From JBLXBZ01 sp048265185 (GTDB lineage Bacteria; Pseudomonadota; Alphaproteobacteria; Rhizobiales; Stappiaceae), in NCBI GenBank assembly GCA_048265185.1, contig JBLXBZ010000001.1, positions 186,001-250,000 of the forward strand: a stretch of 64,000 nucleotides of DNA. The letters are read 5' to 3'. The notes beneath the pieces were generated by a model. That model saw only the letters and a program-made list of their open reading frames with translations. It was not told the DNA's origin and made no database searches. Positions 1 to 8,125 of the stretch are shown here, one piece after another. Numbering within the stretch: the first letter of the stretch is position 1; each line of letters opens with the position of its first letter. Made by a program: the position numbers and the translations under genes.

Positions 1-152
1 GGGGCTGCGATGTTACTCGTAACGTTTTGGTTTATCTCGTTTATTCAGATAAAATCGTGGAAGGTAGCCCCAAGAATTCGACGTCGACGGTTCCTATTAT
101 GCCTTGGGGTGACTATGAAGCTGAGAAATGCGGTGCTTGGTTGGAGGACTAA
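1..152 (+). CDS. creA: CreA family protein, C-terminal fragment
   Basis: The frame beginning at base 3 is open from the window edge to a TAA at 150-152 and gives about 49 residues. It contains VYSDKIVEGSPKN followed by VPIMPW. This matches the conserved end of the CreA family (E. coli CreA ends with YSDKVVEGSPKN and VPVMPW). CreA proteins are small exported proteins of about 155-180 residues whose biochemical role is not established. Here the protein runs about 14 residues past the MPW motif. The start, signal peptide and domain body lie outside the window. A strong palindromic terminator follows 24 bases after the stop. The family call rests on this one conserved block. Confidence 0.75.
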   Translation, partial: GCDVTRNVLVYLVYSDKIVEGSPKNSTSTVPIMPWGDYEAEKCGAWLED

Positions 153-176
153 ACGCGTTTTCGCCGGGGCGAGTTT

Positions 177-210
177 AAAAAGCGAATGTCGCATGCGACA
201 TTCGCTTTTT
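177..210. terminator. Bidirectional intrinsic terminator
   Basis: This is a perfect 34-bp palindrome: AAAAAGCGAATGTCGCA followed at once by its reverse complement. It gives a GC-rich stem flanked by A5 on the left and T5 on the right, so it can terminate in both directions. It sits between the converging creA end (152) and the end of the ArsR-family gene (230). Confidence 0.9.
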
Positions 211-229
211 CGTCCTTTACCCGCAGTTT

Positions 230-574
230 TTAATGGGTTTGCAGCTGGTTTTGCGCAACGCTGACGACTGCATTAGGCGTGCAAAAATGCTTTTGCAGTA
301 AGGTCATGGTCTCGCGCGCCGCCTCACTGTTCAGGCGGTAGTAGATTGTTGTGCCGTCACGCCGGGTGGCCACAATACCTTGGGCTCGCAAAAGAGCCAA
401 TTGCTGCGACACGGTCGGCATGCGCATTCCAGTCATTTCCGCCAATTGACCGACGCTGATTTCTTCCTCCGCCATATGGCATAAGAGTACGAGTCTGGAC
501 CCCGACGCCAGAAGCTTCAGAAAATTGGCAGCTTCTTCAGCCTGTTTTTCCAAGGTGTTTAATATGTCATTCAT
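230..574 (-). CDS. ArsR/SmtB-family repressor, BigR/SqrR-like thiol sensor
   Basis: This 114-residue winged-helix regulator has the ArsR recognition region MPTVSQQLALLRAQGIV at residues 52-68 and the wing RRDGTTIYYRL at 71-81. It lacks the metal-binding cysteine motif of ArsR or SmtB. It has two isolated cysteines, C32 (LVLLCHMAEEE) and C98 (QKHFC). This matches the pair that forms a disulfide or polysulfide bridge in the BigR, SqrR and YgaV family, which sense persulfide or oxidants and usually repress sulfide-detoxification genes. The start is ATG 574 with only a GGA just upstream; the 5' region (575-640) is AT-rich. No sulfide dioxygenase, sulfurtransferase or sulfide:quinone reductase gene lies on its right, and its left side is cut by the window, so the target is unknown. 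Confidence 0.85.
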   Translation of the reverse strand: MNDILNTLEKQAEEAANFLKLLASGSRLVLLCHMAEEEISVGQLAEMTGMRMPTVSQQLALLRAQGIVATRRDGTTIYYRLNSEAARETMTLLQKHFCTPNAVVSVAQNQLQTH

Positions 575-678
575 TCCACGACGCCACGCTTTTCGGCTGT
601 TTTAAATTATAATTACAAGATATATTTCGTGTTAACGGTATGGCCTTTTAGTTTTTGCTTATGAGGCGCGCCGCTATT

Positions 679-940
679 CTAGGCGATTTTCAATTGCGGC
701 TTCGAATCCGATAAGCATGAATATATTTGCTTGGCTTGAGAGCGCATGTCAACGTAACCGAGATAGAGTTGGCAGAATGATCGGGCCCGTTCCGCAGCCA
801 ACTCCAGCGGCGAAACACATTCCTTTTTGCATGGATTGCGCACCGGTTGATTGATGACGCTTGGCATTTCCAGCAAGAGCGAGCATGGGTCCGGTAATAA
901 GGATGGAGAGGATGAAAACTGCAAGAAAATGCCGGGTCAT
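679..940 (-). pseudogene. Small secreted cysteine-containing protein, probably frame-broken
   Basis: I recognise no family. ATG 940 opens a frame whose first 23 residues look like a signal peptide: MTRHFLAVFILSILITG followed by PMLALA. After the predicted cleavage that frame becomes low-complexity and stops at 749. The neighbouring frame (open 924 to 679) carries a plausible mature domain: NPCKKECVSPLELAAERARS, then CQLYLGYVDMRSQAKQ and a further cysteine (YSCLSDS), ending LKIA. A one-base shift near 870-885, around the codons for ALAGN, would join signal peptide and mature part into one protein of about 86 residues. This may be a frameshift mutation, a sequencing error, or two unrelated chance frames. 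The composition of the downstream part favours a real but broken gene. Confidence 0.35.
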
Positions 941-1523
941 TTGAATACTCACTCTGGTTGCCGTCGCTGATGAGTAAACACTATCCCTATGGGGCTGAAC
1001 CCTGCATGAGTTGAGGTTTTATCTGATGTTCATGTAGATTAACAATGGTTTACCATAGTTCAATTTTGGTGCGGGGGGACGCAGGAGAAACGGCGTAGAG
1101 AGAATTTTATTCTCGAAAACACGCGCGTTTTTTATAACGAAAAATTACTTCGATTATTTCGCATTTAATGCGAGACGTCACCCATGAAACTAATATCCGC
1201 AGGGGAAGAGAATTTCATATTTTGACATAAAAGCCGACGTCAAGTTGCCATCTTTAAATAGTGTCGGCGTTGCGTAATTTCATATTTTACCATCTAACGT
1301 TGGTTATTTATTGGTCTGTTTCCTGTGTGATTAGGCGCTTGACCAGGCCTTTAAAAAAGGTCAGAACAAATCTCATGGAAACGATGACGCCATCATCAGT
1401 GACGAGCATAGCTCTGACGACCATTATTTGCAGCTAGCGACACCGCTGGCTGTGGCCGTTCTCCTCATGTCCTTTTGCCCTTGAGACAGATCGCCCAGGC
1501 CAGCCGGCCAGGAGAAGAGCGAC
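941..1523. other. 580-base intergenic region with repeats upstream of cysS
   Basis: I find no supportable gene here. The stretch is AT-rich compared with its neighbours. Short inverted repeats are seen at 1100-1114 (GAGAAT-TTT-ATTCTC) and 1159-1173 (TCGCAT-TTA-ATGCGA). The 13-mer AATTTCATATTTT occurs twice, at 1211-1223 and 1276-1288, and between the copies lie GCCGAC (1233-1238) and its complement GTCGGC (1263-1268). A 20-codon frame from ATG 1375 (METMTPSSVTS...) has no clear ribosome site and is not called. These elements are probably regulatory for cysS or for the divergent small gene. Confidence 0.4.
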
Positions 1524-2984
1524 ATGAATGCGCACGAGGGTTTGAAGCTCACAAACACCTTGACGAAAACGAAAGACGTTTTCAATCCGATAGACCCTTC
1601 AGCCGTGCGGATGTATGTCTGCGGACCGACGGTGTATGACTACGCCCATATTGGAAATGCGCGGCCCGTCGTCGTTTTTGACGTTCTTTATCGCGTGTTG
1701 CGTCATATTTATGGATGCGAGCATGTCAAATATGTGCGCAACATCACCGACGTTGACGACAAAATAAACGCCCGCGCCGCAGATGAAGGGATTTCCATTC
1801 GTGAATTGACGGAAAAAACGGCGCGCCAATATCATCAGGACATGTCGGCCCTTAAAGCGCTGTCGCCGGATGTGGAGCCGCGCGCCACAGAACACATCCA
1901 TGAAATGAAAGAACTCATCGACGCTCTTGTCGCCAAAGGCCACGCCTATGTGGCTGAAGGGCATGTTCTGTTCGATGTTCCTTCCATGAAAGACTATGGC
2001 CAATTGTCCCGCCGTTCGCTGGAGGACATGCAAGCCGGCGCTCGGGTCGAGGTCGCGCCTTACAAGAAGGATCCGATGGATTTTGTCTTGTGGAAGCCCT
2101 CAAAAGAAGGCGAACCGGGTTGGGATAGTCCTGCAGGCGTCGAAGTGAAGGGCCGTCCGGGCTGGCACATTGAATGCTCTGCGATGGCGGGTAAGCATTT
2201 GGGCGAGGTTTTTGACATTCATGGCGGCGGCCTAGACCTGACTTTTCCTCATCATGAAAACGAAATTGCTCAGTCTCGCTGCGCCCATGGCTCTAAAGTT
2301 ATGGCGAATTACTGGCTGCACAACGGATTTTTACAGGTCGAAGGCGAGAAGATGTCGAAATCTCTCGGCAACTTCATCACTGTGCATGAATTGCTGGAGA
2401 GCGATGTTTTTGGCGGGCGTCGTTGGAATGGTCAAATTATTCGTTTGGCGCTGCTGATGACGCATTATCGCCAGCCAATTGATTTTACCAAGGACAGTTT
2501 GGAGGCGGCTGAAAAAGCCCTGTTGCGCTGGACGCGAGTGATCGGCGAGATCGACGGCGCCGACGCTGCGACGCTTCAGGCGAACGGGGGGGGCGAGCTG
2601 CGGGCGCCCGAGGTGGAAGCCGCTCTGCTGAATGATTTGAACACGCCCGCCGCTATCGCGCAAATGCATGCTCTGGCGAAGGCCGCCGAGAAGGGGGACC
2701 GTGAAAGCGCGCAACAGCTTGGGTCGGCTTTCTCTTTTCTGGGATTTGATGAGCGCGAACTTGCAAGCGCTCGCGCGGAAGCCGACGCGGAATCTTCTTT
2801 GGATGCAGGGCTGGAAGAGCGCGTTAACGCGCTCGTGGCGGAACGTAAGGCGGCCCGGGCCAATAAAGACTTCGCCACCTCTGACCGTATTCGCGACGAA
2901 CTGGCGAGGCAGGGGATTGTGCTGAAAGACAGCAAAAATCCGCAAACGGGTGAAATTGAAACCACTTGGGAGGTTTCCTCGTGA
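1524..2984 (+). CDS. cysS: Cysteinyl-tRNA synthetase
   Basis: This class I aminoacyl-tRNA synthetase charges tRNA-Cys in the cytosol. It has 486 residues, slightly longer than the usual 460. The N-terminal catalytic core has the zinc ligand C33 in MYVCGPTVYD, the HIGH-type signature HIGN at 42-45, GWHIECSAM, and the zinc/cysteine-recognition HHENEIAQS. The KMSKS loop is at residues 276-280. The start ATG 1524 has GGAGAAG at 1511-1517. An eight-G run (2586-2593) lies in the linker after the catalytic core; the reading frame is intact through it. cimA follows after 42 bases, so the two are likely cotranscribed. Confidence 0.98.
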   Translation: MNAHEGLKLTNTLTKTKDVFNPIDPSAVRMYVCGPTVYDYAHIGNARPVVVFDVLYRVLRHIYGCEHVKYVRNITDVDDKINARAADEGISIRELTEKTARQYHQDMSALKALSPDVEPRATEHIHEMKELIDALVAKGHAYVAEGHVLFDVPSMKDYGQLSRRSLEDMQAGARVEVAPYKKDPMDFVLWKPSKEGEPGWDSPAGVEVKGRPGWHIECSAMAGKHLGEVFDIHGGGLDLTFPHHENEIAQSRCAHGSKVMANYWLHNGFLQVEGEKMSKSLGNFITVHELLESDVFGGRRWNGQIIRLALLMTHYRQPIDFTKDSLEAAEKALLRWTRVIGEIDGADAATLQANGGGELRAPEVEAALLNDLNTPAAIAQMHALAKAAEKGDRESAQQLGSAFSFLGFDERELASARAEADAESSLDAGLEERVNALVAERKAARANKDFATSDRIRDELARQGIVLKDSKNPQTGEIETTWEVSS

Positions 2985-3026
2985 CGCGGACATTCACCAC
3001 ATATTCATTCAGCTGGGGCGGGGATC

Positions 3027-4619
3027 ATGAGTAAGCAACGGATATATCTTTTCGATACGACCCTGCGTGACGGAGCGCAAACCAACGGCGTTGACTTTTC
3101 TGTTGGTGAAAAAATAGCTGTGGCGGAATTGTTGGATCGCCTCGGCGTTGACTACGTCGAGGGAGGCTATCCGGGCGCAAATCCGACGGATACGGCGTTT
3201 TTTAACGAAAAAAGGACGAAGCGCGCCAAGTTCACCGCGTTTGGGATGACCAAGCGCGCAGGACGCTCCAGCGCTAATGATCCCGGTTTGCAGACGTTGC
3301 TGGCGGCGCAGTCGGACGCCATTTGTTTTGTCGCTAAGTCTTGGGATTATCACGTCAAAGTAGCGTTGCAGACGACAAATGAAGAGAATCTTGTCTCGAT
3401 CAAAGATAGCGTGCGCGCCGCTTGCGAGGCGGGCAAGGAGGCTCTGGTCGATTGCGAGCACTTTTTTGACGGCTTCAAGGCTAATCCCGATTACGCGCTG
3501 TCTTGTGTGAAGGCGGCGTATGAGGCGGGGGCGCGCTGGGTGGTGCTTTGCGACACCAATGGCGGCACGCTTCCGGATGAAATTGGCGCCGTCATCCGGC
3601 AGGTTTGCGCTCATGTGCCGGGCGATCATCTTGGAATTCATGCCCATGACGACATTGGTCATGCGGCGGCGAACTCGCTGGCGGCGATTGACGCTGGCGT
3701 GCGTCAGGTGCAGGGAACGCTTAACGGCATTGGAGAGCGTTGCGGCAACGCCAATCTGATCACCCTCATTCCCACGATCATGTTGAAGCCGGCCTATAAC
3801 ACGCGCTTCGAGCTTGGCGTCGATAACGCGACGCTCGCCGATCTCACGTCGATCTCCAGAGCTTTTGATGAAATGCTCAACCGGGCGCCCGATATTCAGG
3901 CGCCATATGTGGGCGCCAGCGCTTTTGTCACCAAAGCAGGTATTCACGCGTCTGCCATTTTGAAAGATCCGCAAACCTATGAGCATGTGGCGCCGGAGGT
4001 AGTTGGAAACGCGCGCCGGGTTTTAGTCTCTGATCAGGCGGGAAAGTCCAATTTGCTGGGAGAGCTGGCGAGACTTGGCATTGAAGTGGATAAGGCGGAT
4101 CCGCGTCTGGACGCTTTGCTTCGCGATGTGAAGGAACGCGAATCCATTGGTTATTCCTATGAAGCGGCCGACGCGTCTTTTGAGCTTCTGGCGCGTCGTC
4201 GTCTTGGCGGGGTAGACAAATATTTTGACGTCCAGTCGTTTCGCGTGATGGTGGAGCGGCGTTTCAACGCCCTTGGCGAATTGATCACCATGTCGGAAGC
4301 CGTGGTCAAGGTGGAGGTTGAAGGCGAAACATTTATGTCGGTCGCGGAAGGCAACGGACCGGTGAACGCGCTTGATTTGGCGCTTCGCAAAGATTTAGGG
4401 AAATATCAGGCGGTAATCGATGAGCTGGAGTTGATTGATTATAAAGTGCGAATTCTGAATGGCGGCACGGACGCGGTGACGCGGGTTTTGATTGAAAGTC
4501 GAAATAAGCGTTCGAACAAACGCTGGTTTACGATAGGCGTTTCAGGTAACATTATCGACGCCTCCTTTCAGGCGCTGATTGATTCAGCCACTTACATTCT
4601 TCTCAAGTCTGGCGCGTGA
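3027..4619 (+). CDS. cimA: (R)-citramalate synthase
   Basis: This enzyme condenses pyruvate with acetyl-CoA to citramalate, giving a threonine-independent route to 2-oxobutyrate and isoleucine. The protein has 530 residues. The DRE-TIM metallolyase barrel carries FDTTLRDGAQTNGVDFSVGE near residue 9, the metal-ligand motif GIHAHDDIGHA, and IGERCGNANL. The last ~130 residues form the LeuA-type allosteric dimer domain. The opening sequence TTLRDGAQTNGVDFS and the length fit the CimA/AksA-like long family (TIGR00977) better than LeuA or homocitrate synthase. The start is ATG 3027 behind a GGGG. It lies downstream of cysS, and rarD begins 31 bases after its stop. Confidence 0.93.
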   Translation: MSKQRIYLFDTTLRDGAQTNGVDFSVGEKIAVAELLDRLGVDYVEGGYPGANPTDTAFFNEKRTKRAKFTAFGMTKRAGRSSANDPGLQTLLAAQSDAICFVAKSWDYHVKVALQTTNEENLVSIKDSVRAACEAGKEALVDCEHFFDGFKANPDYALSCVKAAYEAGARWVVLCDTNGGTLPDEIGAVIRQVCAHVPGDHLGIHAHDDIGHAAANSLAAIDAGVRQVQGTLNGIGERCGNANLITLIPTIMLKPAYNTRFELGVDNATLADLTSISRAFDEMLNRAPDIQAPYVGASAFVTKAGIHASAILKDPQTYEHVAPEVVGNARRVLVSDQAGKSNLLGELARLGIEVDKADPRLDALLRDVKERESIGYSYEAADASFELLARRRLGGVDKYFDVQSFRVMVERRFNALGELITMSEAVVKVEVEGETFMSVAEGNGPVNALDLALRKDLGKYQAVIDELELIDYKVRILNGGTDAVTRVLIESRNKRSNKRWFTIGVSGNIIDASFQALIDSATYILLKSGA

Positions 4620-4650
4620 TTTGCGCGCCAGCGCTATCCATGAGCTCCAG

Positions 4651-5586
4651 ATGACTTCCCATTACACGCCTCAAGACGAACGGGCGGACGCTCGGCGTCT
4701 TGGCTTTATTTGCGCGCTATCGGCTTACTTTCTCTGGGGGCTTATGCCCGCCTATTATAAGTTTACGGTGGCCACCCCTTCTGATGCGGTCGTGGCGCAT
4801 CGCATCGTTTGGTCGGTGGTTTTCGTTGGTCTTTTTCTCATGTGGAAGGGGCGACTCGGCGAAGTTTGGGCGGGTTTGAAGGATCGCGGCGCCGTTACGC
4901 GCTTGGCGCTTTCCGCTTCCGTGATCGCCGTTAATTGGTTGGTGTTCATCTGGGCTATCGACGAGGGGCGGGTATTGGAGGTCAGCTTCGGCTATTTCAC
5001 CAACCCGCTGGTTTATGTGGCTGTTGGGATGATTGTTCTCAAGGAGAAGGTGCGGGTGGCGCAAGGATGGGCTATCGGCATCGCGGCGCTTGCAGTGGCG
5101 CTTCAGGGATTTGTTTTGGATAGCTTTCCCTGGATTGCGGTTACGCTCGCCTTGTCTTTCACGGCCTATGGCTACATTCGTAAAACTGTGTCTGTTGGCG
5201 CTACGCCGGGTTTAATGATCGAGGCGGTTCTTCTGGCTCCTTTCGCTCTCGTCTATCTGATATGGGCCGGCTATTTTGAGAATGTGGAAAATGTTTTTCC
5301 CGTGAGCAATCCCACGCTTTTCCTGCTGCTTGTAGGGACGGGGGCGGTGACGGCGGTTCCATTGGCGCTCTTCGCCGCCGGCGCGAGGCTTCTGCCATTA
5401 ACGACGATCGGGTTCTTGCAGTATCTCGCGCCGAGCATTCATTTCTTTTTCGCCGTTTGGGTTTATCATGAGACGCTTGATCCCATGCGTTTGGGAACTT
5501 TCGCTTTGATTTGGTTGTCTCTGATTATCTTCAGCGTCGACGCGTTTCGTAATCGTTCAAAACCGGTCAAGCCGCCAATTGCTTGA
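4651..5586 (+). CDS. rarD: RarD-type EamA transporter
   Basis: This inner-membrane protein of the drug/metabolite transporter superfamily has about ten hydrophobic segments. It carries the RarD family blocks LSAYFLWGLMPAYYKF, HRIVWSVVF, NWLVFIWAIDEGRVLEVSFG, YFTNPLV and LIEAVLLAPFA. E. coli RarD was named from chloramphenicol sensitivity; the natural substrate is not known. The frame is open from 4579, overlapping cimA, but ATG 4651 (MTSHYTPQDE) fits the family's N-terminus better and removes the overlap; its ribosome site (GAGCTCCAG) is weak. The last codons form the left arm of a terminator stem. It is probably the last gene of the cysS-cimA-rarD unit. Confidence 0.88.
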   Translation: MTSHYTPQDERADARRLGFICALSAYFLWGLMPAYYKFTVATPSDAVVAHRIVWSVVFVGLFLMWKGRLGEVWAGLKDRGAVTRLALSASVIAVNWLVFIWAIDEGRVLEVSFGYFTNPLVYVAVGMIVLKEKVRVAQGWAIGIAALAVALQGFVLDSFPWIAVTLALSFTAYGYIRKTVSVGATPGLMIEAVLLAPFALVYLIWAGYFENVENVFPVSNPTLFLLLVGTGAVTAVPLALFAAGARLLPLTTIGFLQYLAPSIHFFFAVWVYHETLDPMRLGTFALIWLSLIIFSVDAFRNRSKPVKPPIA

Positions 5587-5591
5587 CCGGT
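5562..5591. terminator. Hairpin terminator between rarD and the LOG gene
   Basis: A perfect 11-bp stem (ACCGGTCAAGC, loop CGCCAATT, GCTTGACCGGT) spans the rarD stop codon. Read on the minus strand it is followed by TTTTG, so it best serves the LOG-family gene ending at 5619. On the plus strand it has no T-run but could still slow polymerase after rarD. Confidence 0.7.
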
Positions 5592-5618
5592 GATCCACCT
5601 CACCACAGCGGAAGAGAA

Positions 5619-6230
5619 TTATAGCTGTCGCAGCTGGGCGACGGCTTCGCCTTTTGCGTCCTGATTGTCGGCGCCGCGCGATAACAGACGTTGCAATGTG
5701 GGGATAGCTTCGTCAATGTCGTCGCACATATGATAATCTACTTCGAACCCGCGGCGGATGAAGTCTTCGCCGGTCATATGACCCAGCAAACTGTGCAAAG
5801 GCGCCCAGAAATTTTCGATATTGGCGAGAATGATCGGTTTGCTGTGTTGGCCTAATTGCCCCCACGTCATCATCTCAACGACTTCCTCCAGAGTGCCGAC
5901 GCCGCCGGGAAGGGCGATAAAGGCGTCGGCGCGCTCAAACATCAACCGTTTACGCTCGTGCATGTCTTCCGTGACGATTAATTCGGCGATGTCATGCATC
6001 ATGACTTCGCGTTCTTCCAGGAAGCTTGGAATGACGCCGGTGACATGGGCGCCGTGGTCGCGCGCCGATTTCGCCACTGCTCCCATCAACCCGATTGAGC
6101 CGCCGCCGTAAACGAGATTTAGCCCCGCTTCGGCGATCAATTGTCCTAACCGAACGGCAGCGGCGTTATATGAGGGGTGTTTCCCCACGCCGGAGCCGCA
6201 ATAAACGCAAATGGTCTTTAAATTTATCAT
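5619..6230 (-). CDS. LOG-family cytokinin riboside 5'-monophosphate phosphoribohydrolase
   Basis: LOG-family proteins (TIGR00730, Rossmann fold) cleave nucleoside 5'-monophosphates to free base and ribose 5-phosphate; in bacteria AMP and cytokinin ribotides are reported substrates. About 203 residues from ATG 6230. Visible motifs are ICVYCGSGVGKHPSY at the start, LVYGGGSIGLMG, and the signature LPGGVGTLEEVVEM with its catalytic glutamate, followed by TWGQLGQHSKPI. The upstream in-frame start at 6266 is less likely because AGGA sits just before ATG 6230. It stands alone on the minus strand, convergent with rarD. The exact substrate cannot be told from sequence. Confidence 0.9.
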   Translation of the reverse strand: MINLKTICVYCGSGVGKHPSYNAAAVRLGQLIAEAGLNLVYGGGSIGLMGAVAKSARDHGAHVTGVIPSFLEEREVMMHDIAELIVTEDMHERKRLMFERADAFIALPGGVGTLEEVVEMMTWGQLGQHSKPIILANIENFWAPLHSLLGHMTGEDFIRRGFEVDYHMCDDIDEAIPTLQRLLSRGADNQDAKGEAVAQLRQL

Positions 6231-6449
6231 AAATCCTGTTTCGCACCGGGAAGGCTTTGCGGTCAAGAGACAGATGCATTATCTCATCTATGTGACATTC
6301 ATTCGCGCAGCGTGAGTGCGTGAAACCATGCGCTCATGATTATTAAGCGTAGTTTTGTTAAATTGAAGGTTCGCGCGAATAGATTCGCTGTGAGACGTTG
6401 GCGGTGATCGTTTCAGAAATATCTGAACAATATTGGAGTAGGTCGGCAA

Positions 6450-7877
6450 ATGAAACATTCCAGGCGAGGCCATTGGGGACTTTTAATTGGCGTCGCCATT
6501 GTCGCCGTCGCAGTGATCTTGTTCTTGTTTCGTGACCAGATTACGTCCAGCTCTTTCCTGATTGACGGTTCACGCACGTCTTCAGCGACGCGGGCTGGGA
6601 ACGGCGGCGTGGTTGATGGCTCTGAGGACGTTTCGGTGAAAGATCCGGTCGTGTCGAAGCCGTTGCAATTGCAGAAGGACGTCACTGAAGAAGCGAGCGT
6701 GGATGAGTCTGAAAAACAATCGGCCTCCACCTCCGCAATTGATGATCGCGCTGCAGATCCCAAATCTGAAGACGGGGCTCAAACCGACGCCTCCGACGCC
6801 GTCGCTCAAACGCCTCGTTTTGACGTCGTTGGCGTGGAGCCTACGGGTGAGACGGTTGTCGCGGGCCGCAGCGAGCCGGGGGCCATTGTCGCGCTGCTCG
6901 CCAATGGCCGCGTTGTCGGCAAGGACGTCGCCAACGCCTCTGGCGAATTTGCGATTATTTTGGAAGAGGCGTTAAAGCCTGGGGATTACGACGTTTCGCT
7001 TGAGTCGCGCGCTGATGAAAACGCCGCGCCGCGCCGTTCAACGCAGAGCGCTTCGGTTTCAATTTCCTCCGAAAAGGACGAGGCGCCTTTGGTGGTTGTG
7101 AACACGCCGGGGGAAGCGTCCAGAGTTTTGCAAAAACCGCAAACGATCACCGCCTTGGAGGAAGACGGGGGCGTGGACGAGAAGCCGGTGGCTATGGCTG
7201 CGGCTGACGCCATGGTGGATGACGGCGCGGGCAAAGGCGAAGCCTCTTCTGCTTCCACTTCGATGGAGCAGGATAGCTCCGCCGGGCGGGAGGGCCGAGC
7301 CGTAGCAAACACTGGTTCTGAAGAGGCTGCATCGCAAACGCCGGCTCCGAAAGTGAGCGTGGAGGCTGTCGAGGCGGAAAAAGATCAATTATTCGTTGCT
7401 GGCGCTGGTGAACCGGAAAAAGACGTTCGCGTTTATGTGGATGATAAGCTGGTGGGCCAGACGAAAGCCGGCGATGACGGCAGATGGCTTCTTGAGACCA
7501 AGAAAAAGATAGCGCCCGGAGAAATCGACGTTCGCGCCGATCAGCTTTCCGACGAGCAAGGCAAGGTGGATGCAAGGGCGCAGGTGACGTTTTCGCGTGC
7601 GGATGACGAAGTGATCTTGCGCCCGGTGTCTTTGCGTTCAAGCGGTTCGGGCACGACAGGTCCGAGCGGGCAAGTGAGCGCCGCCGCGCCGAGCATGATC
7701 ATTCGCAAGGGCGATAATCTTTGGACGATTTCCCGCAGACTTTATGGTGACGGCGTGCGTTACACGTCGATTTATCAAGCCAATCTGGAGCAGATACGTG
7801 ACCCGGACCTGATTTATCCCGGGCAGGTGTTTGTTTTGCCTGTGGGCGACAAGAGTTGGACGAATCCGGAAAACTGA
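6450..7877 (+). CDS. Membrane-anchored Ig-like repeat protein with C-terminal LysM domain
   Basis: A 475-residue envelope protein. A positively charged start (MKHSRRGHWG) precedes one membrane segment at about residues 10-28 (LLIGVAIVAVAVILFLF). A long acidic, Ser/Ala/Glu-rich linker follows. Two Ig-like modules are seen: one near residues 125-215 (FDVVGVEPTGETVVAGRSEP, then GRVVGKDVANASGEF) and a second near 300-390 (VSVEAVEAEKDQLFVAGAGE, then DDKLVGQTKAGDDGRW). The last ~50 residues are a LysM domain (IRKGDNLWTISRRLYGDG, ending IYPGQVFVLP) that should bind peptidoglycan. The likely topology is an inner-membrane anchor with a periplasmic tail. The ribosome site GGAGTAGG precedes ATG 6450. 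No enzymatic domain is visible; the role is probably structural or scaffolding in the cell wall. Confidence 0.85.
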   Translation: MKHSRRGHWGLLIGVAIVAVAVILFLFRDQITSSSFLIDGSRTSSATRAGNGGVVDGSEDVSVKDPVVSKPLQLQKDVTEEASVDESEKQSASTSAIDDRAADPKSEDGAQTDASDAVAQTPRFDVVGVEPTGETVVAGRSEPGAIVALLANGRVVGKDVANASGEFAIILEEALKPGDYDVSLESRADENAAPRRSTQSASVSISSEKDEAPLVVVNTPGEASRVLQKPQTITALEEDGGVDEKPVAMAAADAMVDDGAGKGEASSASTSMEQDSSAGREGRAVANTGSEEAASQTPAPKVSVEAVEAEKDQLFVAGAGEPEKDVRVYVDDKLVGQTKAGDDGRWLLETKKKIAPGEIDVRADQLSDEQGKVDARAQVTFSRADDEVILRPVSLRSSGSGTTGPSGQVSAAAPSMIIRKGDNLWTISRRLYGDGVRYTSIYQANLEQIRDPDLIYPGQVFVLPVGDKSWTNPEN

Positions 7878-7884
7878 GTAATCG

Positions 7885-7916
7885 GCGGCTGGTTGGGAGC
7901 GCTTTCAATCAGCCGC
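7885..7916 (+). terminator. Stem-loop after the LysM gene
   Basis: A 10-bp stem, GCGGCTGGTT with AATCAGCCGC (one G-T pair), starts seven bases after the LysM gene stop. No T-run follows, so it is a weak or factor-assisted terminator at best. Confidence 0.45.
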
Positions 7917-7942
7917 GCCGTAATGAATTTATTGCGTAGGTG

Positions 7943-7993
7943 TTGTGATCGTTTAATTTATCGTATAATACCGATCTATCGTTGAATTGCGAT
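7943..7993 (+). promoter_or_regulatory. Candidate promoter and operator for the ArsR-Atm1 unit
   Basis: TATAAT at 7964-7969 is a consensus -10 box, with TTGTGA at 7943-7948 as a possible but short-spaced (15 bp) -35. Just downstream, ATCG-N8-CGAT at 7978-7993 is a candidate repressor site. The transcript would have a leader of about 150 bases before the ArsR start at 8126. Confidence 0.4.
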
Positions 7994-8125
7994 TTATTGA
8001 CATGCCCCAATGACTTCGGTTCGAAAACGCGCCCTGTCAGGGCAATTGATTGACGGCTGATGGCGTGAAGTTGGCTCGTGTCTTGAAACGCAGTTGCTGA
8101 GACTGTCGGGAAATGCGGAAAATCC

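Noticed and set aside
10..264. 84-residue plus-strand frame at the window start
   Set aside because: It runs through the palindromic terminator at 177-210 and overlaps the ArsR-family gene; frame 3 of the same bases gives the recognisable CreA C-terminus.
1321..1523. Possible T-box or other riboswitch ahead of cysS
   Set aside because: No T-box consensus, no terminator/antiterminator pair is visible, and T-box control of cysS is not expected in alphaproteobacteria.
3009..3986. 325-residue minus-strand frame opposite cimA
   Set aside because: Shadow of cimA; Arg-rich without domain motifs.
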